35,529 nucleotides of DNA from the NCBI GenBank assembly GCA_015711725.1, contig JACVIX010000018.1, positions 1 to 35,529 of the forward strand. The letters are read 5' to 3'. The notes under the pieces were generated by a model. That model searched no databases and was not told where the DNA came from. It was given only the letters and a program-made list of their open reading frames with translations. This DNA comes from Candidatus Geothermincola primus. Lineage in GTDB: Bacteria; Actinomycetota; Geothermincolia; Geothermincolales; Geothermincolaceae. Of the stretch, positions 8,119 to 16,053 are shown in pieces (position 1 is the stretch's first letter; the number at the start of each line of letters is the position of its first letter). The translations under genes and the position numbers were made by a program.

Positions 8119-8163
8119 GGCGCTGGGTTAAATCCCAGCGCCTTTTTATTTTTTATTTTTTTT
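8119..8163 (+). terminator. Rho-independent terminator
   Basis: A perfect 9-bp stem, GGCGCTGGG (8119-8127) and CCCAGCGCC (8134-8142), with a 6-base loop, followed by a long T-rich tract (8143-8163). It ends the SCP2-like gene. Confidence 0.95.
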
Positions 8164-8386
8164 ATATAATTATTTCGTTCCTCAGCTTTGGCGATTGGCG
8201 ATTTCTATGCATTCGAAAGGGCATCACATTACCTTCACCGTCTCAAGGCTTCGATTGCGAAAACTGCAACACACCTTCTTCCTTATACATACATTTGCAT
8301 TATCCCTGTCCAAAGAGTGCCCGTTATCTTATAAACTATCGTTATGATTTAATAAACTGGTCTTATGCCTTATCAACAAGCAAGAG
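8164..8386. other. Gap upstream of the MerR-TetR gene
   Basis: About 220 bases between the terminator and the next promoter. I see no gene or strong secondary structure. Confidence 0.4.
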
Positions 8387-8415
8387 TTGACAAATTAAAC
8401 CCATTCAATTAATAT
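8387..8415 (+). promoter_or_regulatory. Predicted promoter of the MerR-TetR regulator gene
   Basis: TTGACA (8387-8392), a 17-base spacer, and TAATAT (8410-8415) form a near-consensus housekeeping promoter. The transcription start would fall inside the palindrome that begins at 8417. The predicted 5' leader is about 130 bases. Confidence 0.7.
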
Positions 8416-8416
8416 T

Positions 8417-8434
8417 TGACTGAACAGTCAGTCA
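8417..8434. promoter_or_regulatory. Palindromic operator TGACTGA-N4-TCAGTCA
   Basis: A perfect inverted repeat, TGACTGA (8417-8423) and TCAGTCA (8428-8434), with a 4-base centre ACAG. It begins one base after the -10 hexamer. Its form is that of operators bound by FadR/AcrR-type TetR repressors, whose half-sites are often TGACTGA-like. Autorepression by the TetR domain of the downstream protein is inferred. Confidence 0.75.
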
Positions 8435-8551
8435 TAATTTAAGCGGGGTATTTGTTGCGCGAATTTTCGATATATATATCTACTAATATATCTACTGGAC
8501 ATTACGAGACCATGGTACTGAACCATAACAGATTAACCCTGCGGAATTCTC

Positions 8552-9469
8552 ATGATGAAAGGCGCTCAAAATTTGGCCAGATCTAAGAACAGTCTCGATA
8601 AACTCAAAGATAAGCGATATCGCGGCGCTAAAGAATTCCTAGCTGCCATCCTCAGGGAAACCGGAACTGAAATTTCCCTCTCGAAACTCGAGCAATATAA
8701 GAAATATAAGTTATTACCCCCTCCCCAAGTCGTCAATGACGAGGAGATTTACGGTGAGGAGCACTTGGAAAGAGTTAAAACCATTGAACATCTGCGGAGC
8801 AAATACGGCATGTCTTTAAAGGATATCTCCAGCATCCTTTCTATGGTGGCTTCTTTCGGAGAGCAAGAGATTGTCACCCCGGGGGAATCGTCAAAGGAAA
8901 TTTCCCGTAAAGAACAGATCATACAGAACGCCTCGGTGATTTTCGAAGCTAAGGGATACGACAGAACCACTATAGATGATATAGCGCAAGCCGCCGGTAT
9001 AGCCAAGGGTACCTTCTATATTTATTTCAACAATAAAGAAGAGTTGCTCTTGGAAGTGATAAAAAAACTAATCAACCAAACCATAGAATCCATTGAAGCT
9101 AAATCCACCGGCGAGAAGGATTTTTTCAAACGCATCATTATCAAAGGTATTGAATTTGTAAATTTATATTTGAGCAAACGAGACCTTTTATTCGTGCTCA
9201 TTGGGCAAACTGTGGGAAACCCTAGGCTGGCTCGGCAGCTGGAGGAGATTCACCTGAACCTGGTGGGGCCGGTTATAGATGATCTACGCTTCGGTATCAG
9301 GAAAGGACAAGTCAGGCCACTGAATGACCTGAAGACAATCGCTTATGGGATGATCGGCATGGGGATGATGATCGCTTATAGGTTGTCTCTTGACCAAAAT
9401 GCGGACTTTCAGAAAGCTATAGAGGAAGTGGACTCATTTATTAAAGCCGCTCTTGCAAAAAGCCCTTGA
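8552..9469 (+). CDS. MerR-TetR fusion transcriptional regulator
   Basis: A 305-residue protein with two DNA-binding domains. Residues about 27-100 resemble the MerR winged helix: a helix-turn, KLEQYKKYKLLPPP, a Tyr-containing wing (EIYGEEHLERVKTIEHLRSK) and GMSLKDISSILSM. Residues about 118-165 form a canonical TetR helix-turn-helix (IIQNASVIFEAKGYDRTTIDDIAQAAGIAKGTFYIYFNNKEELL). The rest is an all-helical TetR ligand-binding and dimerisation domain. The MerR part lacks its usual long dimerisation coiled coil. Its own promoter carries a TetR-type palindrome. Possible targets are itself and the neighbouring PP-loop/phosphatase-like pair or the SCP2-like gene. The ligand is unknown; acyl-CoA or a hydrophobic compound is common for such TetR proteins. 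The start has a weak ribosome binding site, with adjacent ATGs at 8552 and 8555. Confidence 0.85.
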   Translation: MMKGAQNLARSKNSLDKLKDKRYRGAKEFLAAILRETGTEISLSKLEQYKKYKLLPPPQVVNDEEIYGEEHLERVKTIEHLRSKYGMSLKDISSILSMVASFGEQEIVTPGESSKEISRKEQIIQNASVIFEAKGYDRTTIDDIAQAAGIAKGTFYIYFNNKEELLLEVIKKLINQTIESIEAKSTGEKDFFKRIIIKGIEFVNLYLSKRDLLFVLIGQTVGNPRLARQLEEIHLNLVGPVIDDLRFGIRKGQVRPLNDLKTIAYGMIGMGMMIAYRLSLDQNADFQKAIEEVDSFIKAALAKSP

Positions 9470-9655
9470 CCATCCAGATATGAAGAAAGTGTGGCGATCG
9501 ATCCGTTCTTTATCAAATCTTCCTAAATGATAAACTTATTCTTAGGTCATCCAGCCGACCCGTCATCGAGATATCACCACGACCTCTAGCTACCAATACA
9601 TCCTGTTGTATAAGTGAGCAGCAATATATAATTAATTGGAGGAAACAGTCACACC

Positions 9656-10501
9656 ATGGAAGAAAAAGACATTTCCCGTTTTTTTGAAAACCTGGAGGAA
9701 AGGCTGCTGGGTCTAGGGAAAGATTTTCTTCCTCATCTCCAGGGAAAGAAAGCGGCCATCCTAGAGATAGCCGGTCAAGATAGCATCGCAGCGGCGCTGT
9801 GTGCCAGCGAAAGTCATGATGATTTAGAGTTATTTATCCCAACCGTGGCTTATACAGGAACGGAATTCGGATCGCCCCGTGTGCTAGAGGAAAAAATTTA
9901 CCTGCTGGAGGAGAAATTGAGAGGCCGTGCGCAAGTACTTCCTTTGGTGGTGATGGGCTCCCCAGCTTGGTGGTCAGCGATCAACGGGCGTTACCTTTCC
10001 TTGCTGACTCGCCTCTTTGGAAACCCCTTCGTCTGCGTGGGTTGCCATATGTACCTCCATGCGGTTCGCATCCCTTTAGCGAAGGAATTAGATATCGACA
10101 CAGTGATTTCCGGGGAGAGGGAGAGCCACAGTGGAATGATAAAAATCAATCAATCCCCCCCAGCACTCGACGCCTATTCCAAACTACTATGGGAGTTCGG
10201 CATAAACCTACTTCTTCCCCTACGCAAGAAGAAAGATGACGCAGAGATCTCCTCGCTTGTGGGGGAGTGGAAAGAAATTCAAAGGCAGCGGAGTTGCGTG
10301 TTATCGGGGAATTACAGAGACCTCGACGGGATTTGCTCTATAAACGGAAGCGGTGAAGCCTTGAATGCGTATCTAAAAGAATATTTACTTCCTGTAACTT
10401 TTAAAATAGTGGAGGGCCTATTGCGTGAAGGGAACTCCGACTACATGAAAGTAACAGAAGATACGCTGCGAAAGATCATGGAGGCGCGCGATGAGCGATA
10501 G
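9656..10501 (+). CDS. PP-loop (adenine nucleotide alpha hydrolase)-like protein
   Basis: A 281-residue protein. AAILEIAGQDSIAAALCASE resembles a P-loop-like pyrophosphatase motif (normally SGGxDS, here AGQDS). A Cys pair followed by His (FVCVGCHMYLHAVRIPLAKEL) then leads into DTVISGERESHSG, similar to the tGhr region in ATP-pyrophosphatases that activate tRNA or other substrates. A later Cys (RQRSC) and ENL/EGLL helices complete it. Known relatives adenylate a substrate before thiolation, amidation or similar transfer; the substrate here is unknown. GGAGGA at 9638-9643 supports the ATG at 9656. The last 11 bases overlap the next gene, implying translational coupling with the phosphoglycerate mutase-like protein. 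The family call is tentative. Confidence 0.55.
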   Translation: MEEKDISRFFENLEERLLGLGKDFLPHLQGKKAAILEIAGQDSIAAALCASESHDDLELFIPTVAYTGTEFGSPRVLEEKIYLLEEKLRGRAQVLPLVVMGSPAWWSAINGRYLSLLTRLFGNPFVCVGCHMYLHAVRIPLAKELDIDTVISGERESHSGMIKINQSPPALDAYSKLLWEFGINLLLPLRKKKDDAEISSLVGEWKEIQRQRSCVLSGNYRDLDGICSINGSGEALNAYLKEYLLPVTFKIVEGLLREGNSDYMKVTEDTLRKIMEARDER

Positions 10502-11771
10502 GGCTTTACTGCTAATGCTTGACGGGGTGGGAGATCGCTCCCATGCTTCCCTTAACGGACAGACCCCCTTACAAGCTTCCGTCACACCAAATCTGGACAA
10601 GCTGGCCAGCAGGGGTATGTGCGGAATACATTATCCCCTCTACCCCGGCGCCTGCACCGGGAGCGATCTAGCGCATTGGAGCATACTGGGATATCCTCAT
10701 GAAGAATACCCGGGAAGAGCCCTGCTGCATGGATGGGCTGCGGGAGTGACGATCGCCGAGGGGGAAGTGGCGCTCATGGGGAATATCATTCCTACCCGGA
10801 GGGATGGTGATGCCCTCTTTATGCGACGCGACATCAAATTCCCAGAGGAGCTCTGTCGTAAATGGACAATTCTGCTGGAAGGCATCTCCTATCAGAATAT
10901 CTCCTTTGAGCCCCATTACCTTTGGAAGGAAGAGGTGCTGTTGGTGCTCAAGGGGAAGGCGTCATTTTGCATAACCGATTCTGATCCCTTCTTCCCCCAT
11001 CTTCCCATCCTGGAGGTACAGCCTTTAGAGGATTCTGACGATAAGGCAGGGGCGCAGGTAACCGCGGAAGCGGTGAACCATTTCCTGAGAGAAGCAAGGA
11101 ATAGGCTATCTTCTGTCCATCCGGATGCTGCCTTTATCACTAAATGGGCTTCCAGGGAATTGTCCGTGGAACCTTTCTCCAAAAGATGGGGGTTAAAAGC
11201 GGCCATCATTTCCTCCGGTCCTCTCTACCACGGACTGGCGCTCAAGTTGGGCATGAAAAGCTCTATGCTCAAGCCCGCCTCCTCCCCCGGGGAAGACCTG
11301 AGCGTAAAACTGGAGGAGGCGCGCCTTCTATTTCAAGAAGGCCTCGAACTGGTGATCGTGCATACTAAGGAGACCGACGAAGCGTCTCATTCCGGAAACC
11401 CAATAAATAAAGTAAGGGTATTGGAGGAACTGGATGCGGCAATCGAACTATTTCCGGATATATTCGATGACGACGACATACTTAAAATCGTAACTGGAGA
11501 TCACAGTACCTCCAGCGAAATTCACCCTCGCCTTATTCACTCAGGAGAGCCTGTTCCTTTAATTATGGCAGGGAAAAGAGTGCGCAGAGATGGGGTAGTT
11601 CGTTTCGACGAAGTAAGCTGCGCTCAAGGCGCTTTAGGATTGTTCAAAGGTCGCTACCTTATGTCGCTTATTCTCAATTTTCTCAATCGTGCCTGTTTTC
11701 ACAGTTCCCGTCCACTTCCCCGTCAGGTCCCCTTCCTCCCCATGGAGGGAAAACCTCTGTTATTCAGTTGA
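10491..11771 (+). CDS. Archaeal-type cofactor-independent phosphoglycerate mutase-like protein (alkaline phosphatase superfamily)
   Basis: A 426-residue protein with the ApgM-type layout. The first metal-binding strand is LLMLDGVGD, with TPLQASVTPNLDKLASRG next. ACTGSDLAHWSILGY contains the candidate nucleophile Ser (GSD). HTKETDEASHSGNPINKV and TGDHSTSSEIHPRLIHSGEPVPLIM supply the remaining Asp/His metal ligands. Family role: interconversion of 3- and 2-phosphoglycerate using two divalent metals. The active-site framework looks intact. Linkage to the PP-loop-like gene through an 11-base overlap, and not to other glycolytic genes, suggests it may act on another phospho-compound. GGAGGCG precedes the ATG. 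Confidence 0.75.
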   Translation: MSDRALLLMLDGVGDRSHASLNGQTPLQASVTPNLDKLASRGMCGIHYPLYPGACTGSDLAHWSILGYPHEEYPGRALLHGWAAGVTIAEGEVALMGNIIPTRRDGDALFMRRDIKFPEELCRKWTILLEGISYQNISFEPHYLWKEEVLLVLKGKASFCITDSDPFFPHLPILEVQPLEDSDDKAGAQVTAEAVNHFLREARNRLSSVHPDAAFITKWASRELSVEPFSKRWGLKAAIISSGPLYHGLALKLGMKSSMLKPASSPGEDLSVKLEEARLLFQEGLELVIVHTKETDEASHSGNPINKVRVLEELDAAIELFPDIFDDDDILKIVTGDHSTSSEIHPRLIHSGEPVPLIMAGKRVRRDGVVRFDEVSCAQGALGLFKGRYLMSLILNFLNRACFHSSRPLPRQVPFLPMEGKPLLFS

Positions 11772-11926
11772 ATCCAAAGGCTAAACAATCTAAAGTTCAT
11801 CATTTGGCGGTGGAAAAGGCGAAAGAGTTGGGGATTTTGAATATACGTGATGTTTTGAAAAAGAAAAGGCTAGCAAGAAAATATGACAAATCAAAATTTC
11901 AAGCGTTAAAATTTAGATGGTATTGA
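11768..11926 (+). CDS. Short lysine-rich open frame, possibly a gene remnant
   Basis: A 52-codon frame opens at TTG 11768 inside the last codons of the preceding gene and ends at TGA 11924. The product is rich in Lys/Arg and hydrophobic residues (AVEKAKELGILNIRDVL then KKKRLARKYDKS). It has no ribosome binding site, and I recognise no family with confidence. It may be chance or the decayed tail of a mobile-element protein. Confidence 0.2.
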   Translation: MNPKAKQSKVHHLAVEKAKELGILNIRDVLKKKRLARKYDKSKFQALKFRWY

Positions 11927-12110
11927 AGGCGAGATAGTAGTAGTTTGCGAATGATCCGTAAATATAGAGCGTGAAGACACGATGAAGAATGGATTCGCCA
12001 ATAGCAAAATAATACATCCTCAGGTTAAACTCTCGGAATTAACTGTGAAAAGTTACATAAATGATACCAAATAACCCCACCTCGTTAGATTTGCTTTTCG
12101 ATTTCACGAT
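11927..12110. other. Gap before the ferredoxin-AOR operon
   Basis: About 180 bases with no clear gene or repeat. The promoter of the ferredoxin-AOR pair is expected here, but I cannot point to a convincing pair of hexamers. Confidence 0.35.
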
Positions 12111-12125
12111 AGAAAGGAGTTGGCT

Positions 12126-12371
12126 TTGAAAGAACCAAGTCCAGAAAAAAAATTGAGAGTGGTGGAGGACAAATGCACCGGCTGCCTCAACTGCGCTCTC
12201 ATCTGTTCTTTCTCCCATGTGCAAGAGTTCAATCCTGAGAAGTCATTAATAAGAATAAAGGGAACTCCTGAACTCCTCAGCATAGAGATAGATGATCGCT
12301 GCGATCATTGCATGCTCTGCGCCAAATATTGCGCGTATGGGGCGCTGGAAATTGCTAGAACGGGGAGTTGA
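12126..12371 (+). CDS. Two-cluster ferredoxin, partner of the AOR-like enzyme
   Basis: An 81-residue ferredoxin-type protein. AGAAAGGAG at 12111-12119 fits a TTG start at 12126; the TTG at 12120 touches the ribosome binding site. Two four-iron motifs are visible: CTGCLNCALIC (followed by SFSH) and CDHCMLCAKYC. In each motif the Cys residues lie at x2, x2 and x3 spacings. The expected Pro after the fourth Cys is replaced by Ser and Ala. Genes of this kind often lie directly upstream of AOR-family enzymes and carry electrons to or from the tungsten enzyme. The stop codon overlaps the region of the next gene's start. Confidence 0.8.
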   Translation: MKEPSPEKKLRVVEDKCTGCLNCALICSFSHVQEFNPEKSLIRIKGTPELLSIEIDDRCDHCMLCAKYCAYGALEIARTGS

Positions 12372-12376
12372 GAGAA

Positions 12377-14206
12377 ATGGCATATCACGCTTACTCCGGC
12401 AAAATCCTTTTCGTCGATCTTGATTCTGGAAAGAGCGCCCGCGAACCCCTGCCGGAGAACTGGTGTGTGGAACATCTAGGAGGTTTCGGCATCAACAATC
12501 GCTTGTGCTGGGAGTTGATGACCCCCGGCACACCTCCTTTAGACTCCTCCAATCCAGTGATACTGGGAGCTGGTCCTCTGGTGGGCACCCTCGCTCCGGG
12601 GGCAAGCAGGATCATGGGTAACACCAGATTTCCGTTAACCGGGGCGGTGGCATCCGCCAGCGGCGCCATGGGCTTAGGAGCACGGCTCAAATGGGCGGGC
12701 TACGACCATTTGGTGATAAGAGGCGCCGCCTATCGACCCTCCTATATTCTCATCGATGATAGTGAGGCTCAGATCATCCCCGCCGAAGACCTATGGGGAC
12801 TGGATATCCACGACGCCACCGATAAACTCTGGGAAACTCACCCGGGATCAAGCGTCCTTGCCATCGGCCCCGCGGGCGAAAACCTAGTCCATTTTAGCCT
12901 AGCCATTATTGACAAATGCGCCACTTTGGGAAGGGGAGGCTTAGGAGCCGTTCTAGGCTCCAAAAAACTTAAGGCGGTAGTGGTTCGTGGAAGTGGAGGA
13001 GTTAAGGTTGCGGATCCCAAAGGATTTTTACGTATAGTAAATAATTTATACAGGCGTATGGAGCGATGGGAGCTGAAGGATGCCGCCTTGGCGTTGGGGA
13101 TGATCGGTGGCTGGGAGATCTACCTTAATCAGCTGGCTTCCGGGGTCAGTGAGGAAGAGAGGGAGCGTATCAAAGAAGCTTTCGGACCCCAAGCATACCT
13201 GGAATTTGAACGTCGTCGTATCTCTTGTCCCAGTTGCTTTTTAGGCGATAAGGACCGGCTCGGCTGGGACATGCGAAGCACCTGCAGCACTTCTTTTCTC
13301 AATGCCGCCATTTTAGGGGCGGCGCTGGGGCTGAATAATGCCAAGGAAGCGGTTCTCCTCCTCGATCTTCTCGACCGACTGGGCATCTGCTTCTTCACTT
13401 ATCTTAACCTCTATCTCTTCCTTCTCGACCTGAAAGAGCGCGAAATCACGGATATCAAACGATATGGAGAATTTCTTGACCTAAATGGCTTGAAGGGGGC
13501 AATAAAATTGGCGAAATCCATCGCCTTCCGCAAAGGCCTGGGTGATCTTCTCTCTCTGGGATGGGATAATATCATCGACTACTTCGGTTCCCAAGCGGAG
13601 GAGTATGCTTCGGTCATAAGGGGTCAGGATTGCATCTACGACCCGCGGGTAAGCGGGCTGGGAACCATGGAGTTTGAACAACTGGTCTCCCCTCGGGGTC
13701 CCACTTCCGCTTCCGCCGGCTCCCCCACCTATCTGCCCGGTCTCCCTCGCGAGAAAATGGTACGCCTAACCTCTCGCATGGGAGTTCCCGAGGATGCTTT
13801 GGAACGTATATATCCAAACGATCAGGCCGTAAACGTGGGGAGGCTGACCCGCTATGCCGAGGATTGGTTCTCCCTCTTCAGCAGCCTGGGGGTGTGCAAT
13901 CGCCATCAAATCAATCGTCTCTACCACGTGGACATTTTTAGAGATCTCTTTCATGCGGCGACTGGGATTGACCTTACCCCAAAGGAGATAATGGAATGCG
14001 CCGCCGCAAACTGGGAACTTTACCGCCGCCTCAATGAGAGAGAAGGTCTTGGCAGGGAGAGCGACCGCATCCCCTCCTCATGGCTTACGGAAGAACGTAT
14101 AAGTAGAAGAGAGGGCACCCTTATGGACTATTCAAGGAAAAAGAGGCTAACTCGTAAAGATCTTATGCAGCTCTTGGACGACTATTACGATGAGCGCAGC
14201 AGGTAG
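12377..14206 (+). CDS. Aldehyde ferredoxin oxidoreductase-family tungsto-enzyme, divergent
   Basis: A 609-residue AOR-family protein starting at ATG 12377, with CGGGGAG about 9 bases upstream. The N-terminal pterin-binding region is well conserved: GKILFVDL, GAGPLVGTLAPGASRIMG, TGAVASASGAMGLGARLKWAGYDHLVIRG, and CATLGRGGLGAVLGSKKLKAVVV. The cluster region reads Cys284-x2-Cys287-x3-Asp291, where classical AOR has Cys at the third position; the distal Cys appears to be Cys507 (SLGVCNRHQ). The catalytic middle region is strongly divergent from the CNDLGLD-type segment. Family function: oxidation of aldehydes to acids, or reduction of acids, with ferredoxin and a tungsten bis-pterin. The substrate is not inferable. 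The immediately upstream ferredoxin is the likely electron carrier. Confidence 0.85.
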   Translation: MAYHAYSGKILFVDLDSGKSAREPLPENWCVEHLGGFGINNRLCWELMTPGTPPLDSSNPVILGAGPLVGTLAPGASRIMGNTRFPLTGAVASASGAMGLGARLKWAGYDHLVIRGAAYRPSYILIDDSEAQIIPAEDLWGLDIHDATDKLWETHPGSSVLAIGPAGENLVHFSLAIIDKCATLGRGGLGAVLGSKKLKAVVVRGSGGVKVADPKGFLRIVNNLYRRMERWELKDAALALGMIGGWEIYLNQLASGVSEEERERIKEAFGPQAYLEFERRRISCPSCFLGDKDRLGWDMRSTCSTSFLNAAILGAALGLNNAKEAVLLLDLLDRLGICFFTYLNLYLFLLDLKEREITDIKRYGEFLDLNGLKGAIKLAKSIAFRKGLGDLLSLGWDNIIDYFGSQAEEYASVIRGQDCIYDPRVSGLGTMEFEQLVSPRGPTSASAGSPTYLPGLPREKMVRLTSRMGVPEDALERIYPNDQAVNVGRLTRYAEDWFSLFSSLGVCNRHQINRLYHVDIFRDLFHAATGIDLTPKEIMECAAANWELYRRLNEREGLGRESDRIPSSWLTEERISRREGTLMDYSRKKRLTRKDLMQLLDDYYDERSR

Positions 14207-14231
14207 TCCTCTTTTTCTCATAGGCTTTCCC
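14193..14231 (+). repeat. 39-bp direct repeat, copy 1 (over the AOR stop codon)
   Basis: This stretch covers the last four codons and stop of the AOR gene and the following bases. It recurs 77 bases downstream at 14270-14308 with one mismatch (CTCATAGG versus CTCCTAGG). Confidence 0.9.
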
Positions 14232-14269
14232 AAATACGCTTAATTGGACTCGTGAGCCATAGTTTTTTA

Positions 14270-14308
14270 AGCGCAGCAGGTAGTCCTCTTTTTCTCCTAG
14301 GCTTTCCC
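14270..14308 (+). repeat. 39-bp direct repeat, copy 2
   Basis: A second copy of the AOR 3' end (38 of 39 bases identical to 14193-14231), lying in non-coding DNA. It looks like a local tandem duplication whose intervening 38 bases are unrelated. Confidence 0.9.
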
Positions 14309-14644
14309 TGCCTCATACCAACGAGCCCTCTTATCTCCTCAGCGTTTGACTTAGGCTTCCTGTCGAGGAAGAAGCGCCCGTTTCCCGCACCTATTATATT
14401 AAATCGTATTATCAAAATTGATTGTAATCAGGGATAGTGATTTTCTGACTCCTCAATCGGTTAAGTTAATATGCAAAAACATGGGAAACGAATTTTCCGA
14501 CACTATGGTTAAGAATCATTAATATAATTTTGAAAATGTACTTCACCTACTCTTTCGGGATTTTTTAGTCATATCATATCCGCAAAATGTCGCCTGGTTT
14601 TGTTCTCTAATGAAATATTGATATAGTTGCTTAAGTATACCATG
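14309..14644. other. Intergenic region before tadE
   Basis: About 335 AT-rich bases with no gene that I can support and no clear terminator for the AOR operon. Confidence 0.4.
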
Positions 14645-14673
14645 TTGACAAACTATATTTATATATATAAAAT
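14645..14673 (+). promoter_or_regulatory. Predicted promoter of the tadE-tadG-like pair
   Basis: TTGACA at 14645-14650, a 17-base spacer and TAAAAT at 14668-14673 form a near-consensus promoter about 40 bases before the tadE-like start. Confidence 0.7.
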
Positions 14674-14715
14674 GTTAAAAGGTATCGTGATTTATGGTGG
14701 GGAAAGGAGCGAGAG

Positions 14716-15135
14716 ATGAAGTTAGCTCTCATAGATATAAAACGACTGACCTCATCTCGGGGACAGTCCACCGTGGAGTTCGCCCTGGTTTTCCCCTTTC
14801 TTCTTATCATATTTTTACTCTTCGCCCAAGCAGTTATGGTATTGAGAGCGCAGATTATCGTTACCGGGGCCGCGCGGGAAGCGGCTCGTAAGGGAGTGGA
14901 AACCGCAAGCGATGTCCTGATCAAGGGCGCCGCCTACAAAGCCTCAAACGGGCTGGACCCGAATCGAATGAAAGTAGAGGTGATCTGCCCTCACCGCAAA
15001 CGAGGCGAGCCAGTCACAGTGCGCATCAACTACCGGGTTCCTCTCTATATACCTGGACTCCAGCACTTGTTTCCCTCCGAGGTCAACGTGCGCGGCGAAT
15101 CTACCATGCGGGTGGAGAACGAGGGAAAGGTTTAA
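14716..15135 (+). CDS. TadE-like pseudopilin/pilus assembly protein
   Basis: A 139-residue protein with one N-terminal transmembrane segment. RGQSTVEFALVFPFLLIIFLL is the TadE signature: a Gly before a Glu-containing hydrophobic helix, as in Flp pseudopilins. AAREAARKGVE follows, and then a short C-terminal extracytoplasmic domain. AAAGGAG at 14702-14708 supports the ATG. Family role: minor pseudopilin of the Tad/Flp type IVc pilus. The expected TadA ATPase, TadB/C and prepilin peptidase are not in this window, so the pair is an orphan here and may serve a system encoded elsewhere. Confidence 0.85.
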   Translation: MKLALIDIKRLTSSRGQSTVEFALVFPFLLIIFLLFAQAVMVLRAQIIVTGAAREAARKGVETASDVLIKGAAYKASNGLDPNRMKVEVICPHRKRGEPVTVRINYRVPLYIPGLQHLFPSEVNVRGESTMRVENEGKV

Positions 15136-15138
15136 CCT

Positions 15139-15585
15139 ATGGAAGTTTCGATTACCAGCTTTGATACCAGAAAGAGACCTATCCATTACATGCGGAAATT
15201 TCGAGAAGAGAGGGGCGCCATTACCATCTTGACGGTCACGCTTATTGCCATCATGTTCATGCTAGGCGTGTTCTTATTCGATATCATGGTCTTCTTCCGC
15301 ACCAAAGGCGAAGCTCAATCGGCGGCTGATGCAGCTTCTAAAGCGGCGGGTCTGGAGTTAACCCCCCTATTCGGCGTGGGAAATGACCCTCGGGGAGCCG
15401 CTTCACGTTTTGCTAAACTAAATCACGCCGAAATGGTTGACTTTCAAACTGGTTCTTACCGTGGGATGCCCACGGTAACCGTCAAGGTGCGTAAACATGT
15501 TCGCACTCTCTTTCTTCCCCCTGGAAAAGGCGGCTTTTATTTGACAGCAACTTCAAAAACCTATCTGGACTTGAATCCTAAATAG
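15139..15585 (+). CDS. TadG-like/Flp pilus-assembly protein
   Basis: A 148-residue protein. EERGAITILTVTLIAIMFMLGVFLFDIMVFFRTKGEAQSAADAASKAAGLE is the N-terminal membrane segment and helix typical of the putative Flp pilus-assembly TadE/G-like family. The remainder is a short beta-rich extracytoplasmic domain ending in TSKTYLDLNPK. It lacks the large von Willebrand domain of full TadG. It begins 3 bases after the tadE-like stop with GGGAAAGG upstream; a start at 15190 is also possible. It is likely co-translated with its neighbour. Confidence 0.75.
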   Translation: MEVSITSFDTRKRPIHYMRKFREERGAITILTVTLIAIMFMLGVFLFDIMVFFRTKGEAQSAADAASKAAGLELTPLFGVGNDPRGAASRFAKLNHAEMVDFQTGSYRGMPTVTVKVRKHVRTLFLPPGKGGFYLTATSKTYLDLNPK

Positions 15586-15679
15586 GACTACTTACGAAAC
15601 CATGAGCGTGATATCATGCGGGAAATTAAAAGAAACGGAAATCGATAACCATGCGTGACTTAGCTCTACCTCAATCGAT

Positions 15680-15699
15680 GACGCGCCTTTTTGCGCGTC
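15680..15699. other. GC-rich hairpin
   Basis: GACGCGC (15680-15686) and GCGCGTC (15693-15699) pair perfectly around a 6-base loop CTTTTT. No T tract follows on the plus strand, so it is not a standard terminator. It lies about 95 bases after the tadG-like stop. Confidence 0.6.
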
Positions 15700-15987
15700 C
15701 ATGCCAACGTTAAGATAAAGTTATAAGGAAAAAGGTAACCCGAAAGCCATTTGTAACCCAAAGACATTTGAAAAGATCGAATCAAGCTTCGTCAAAAGTT
15801 ATTTTCTTCGGGCAATTAACACAACATCTTCTTGACGAAAACTAAACTCATTTCCTTAAAATCTGTTCGCTTCAGCCTTCCCAGATGTTTCAAAGCGGAG
15901 AGGAGACTAATACCTCGAAAAAACATAAAAAGTCTGATTTAAATCCCACCTTTTATTTAAGATGGCGGACAGGAAGAGGAGGTTTAC

Positions 15988-16012
15988 GCCATGCCTATAA
16001 CGTGTCGAAGAG
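15988..16012 (+). repeat. 25-bp direct repeat, copy 1
   Basis: GCCATGCCTATAACGTGT plus seven further bases; copy 2 lies 66 bases downstream with two mismatches in the last seven bases. Confidence 0.8.
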
Positions 16013-16053
16013 CAACATGGATAGCTCATAGCCTTCCATGCTGCCACGTTTTT

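Noticed and set aside
11768-11926. A TnpB or other transposase remnant.
   Set aside because: Only a loose Lys/Arg-rich similarity; no catalytic motif, no terminal repeats and no RNA scaffold visible. Kept only as a low-confidence open frame.
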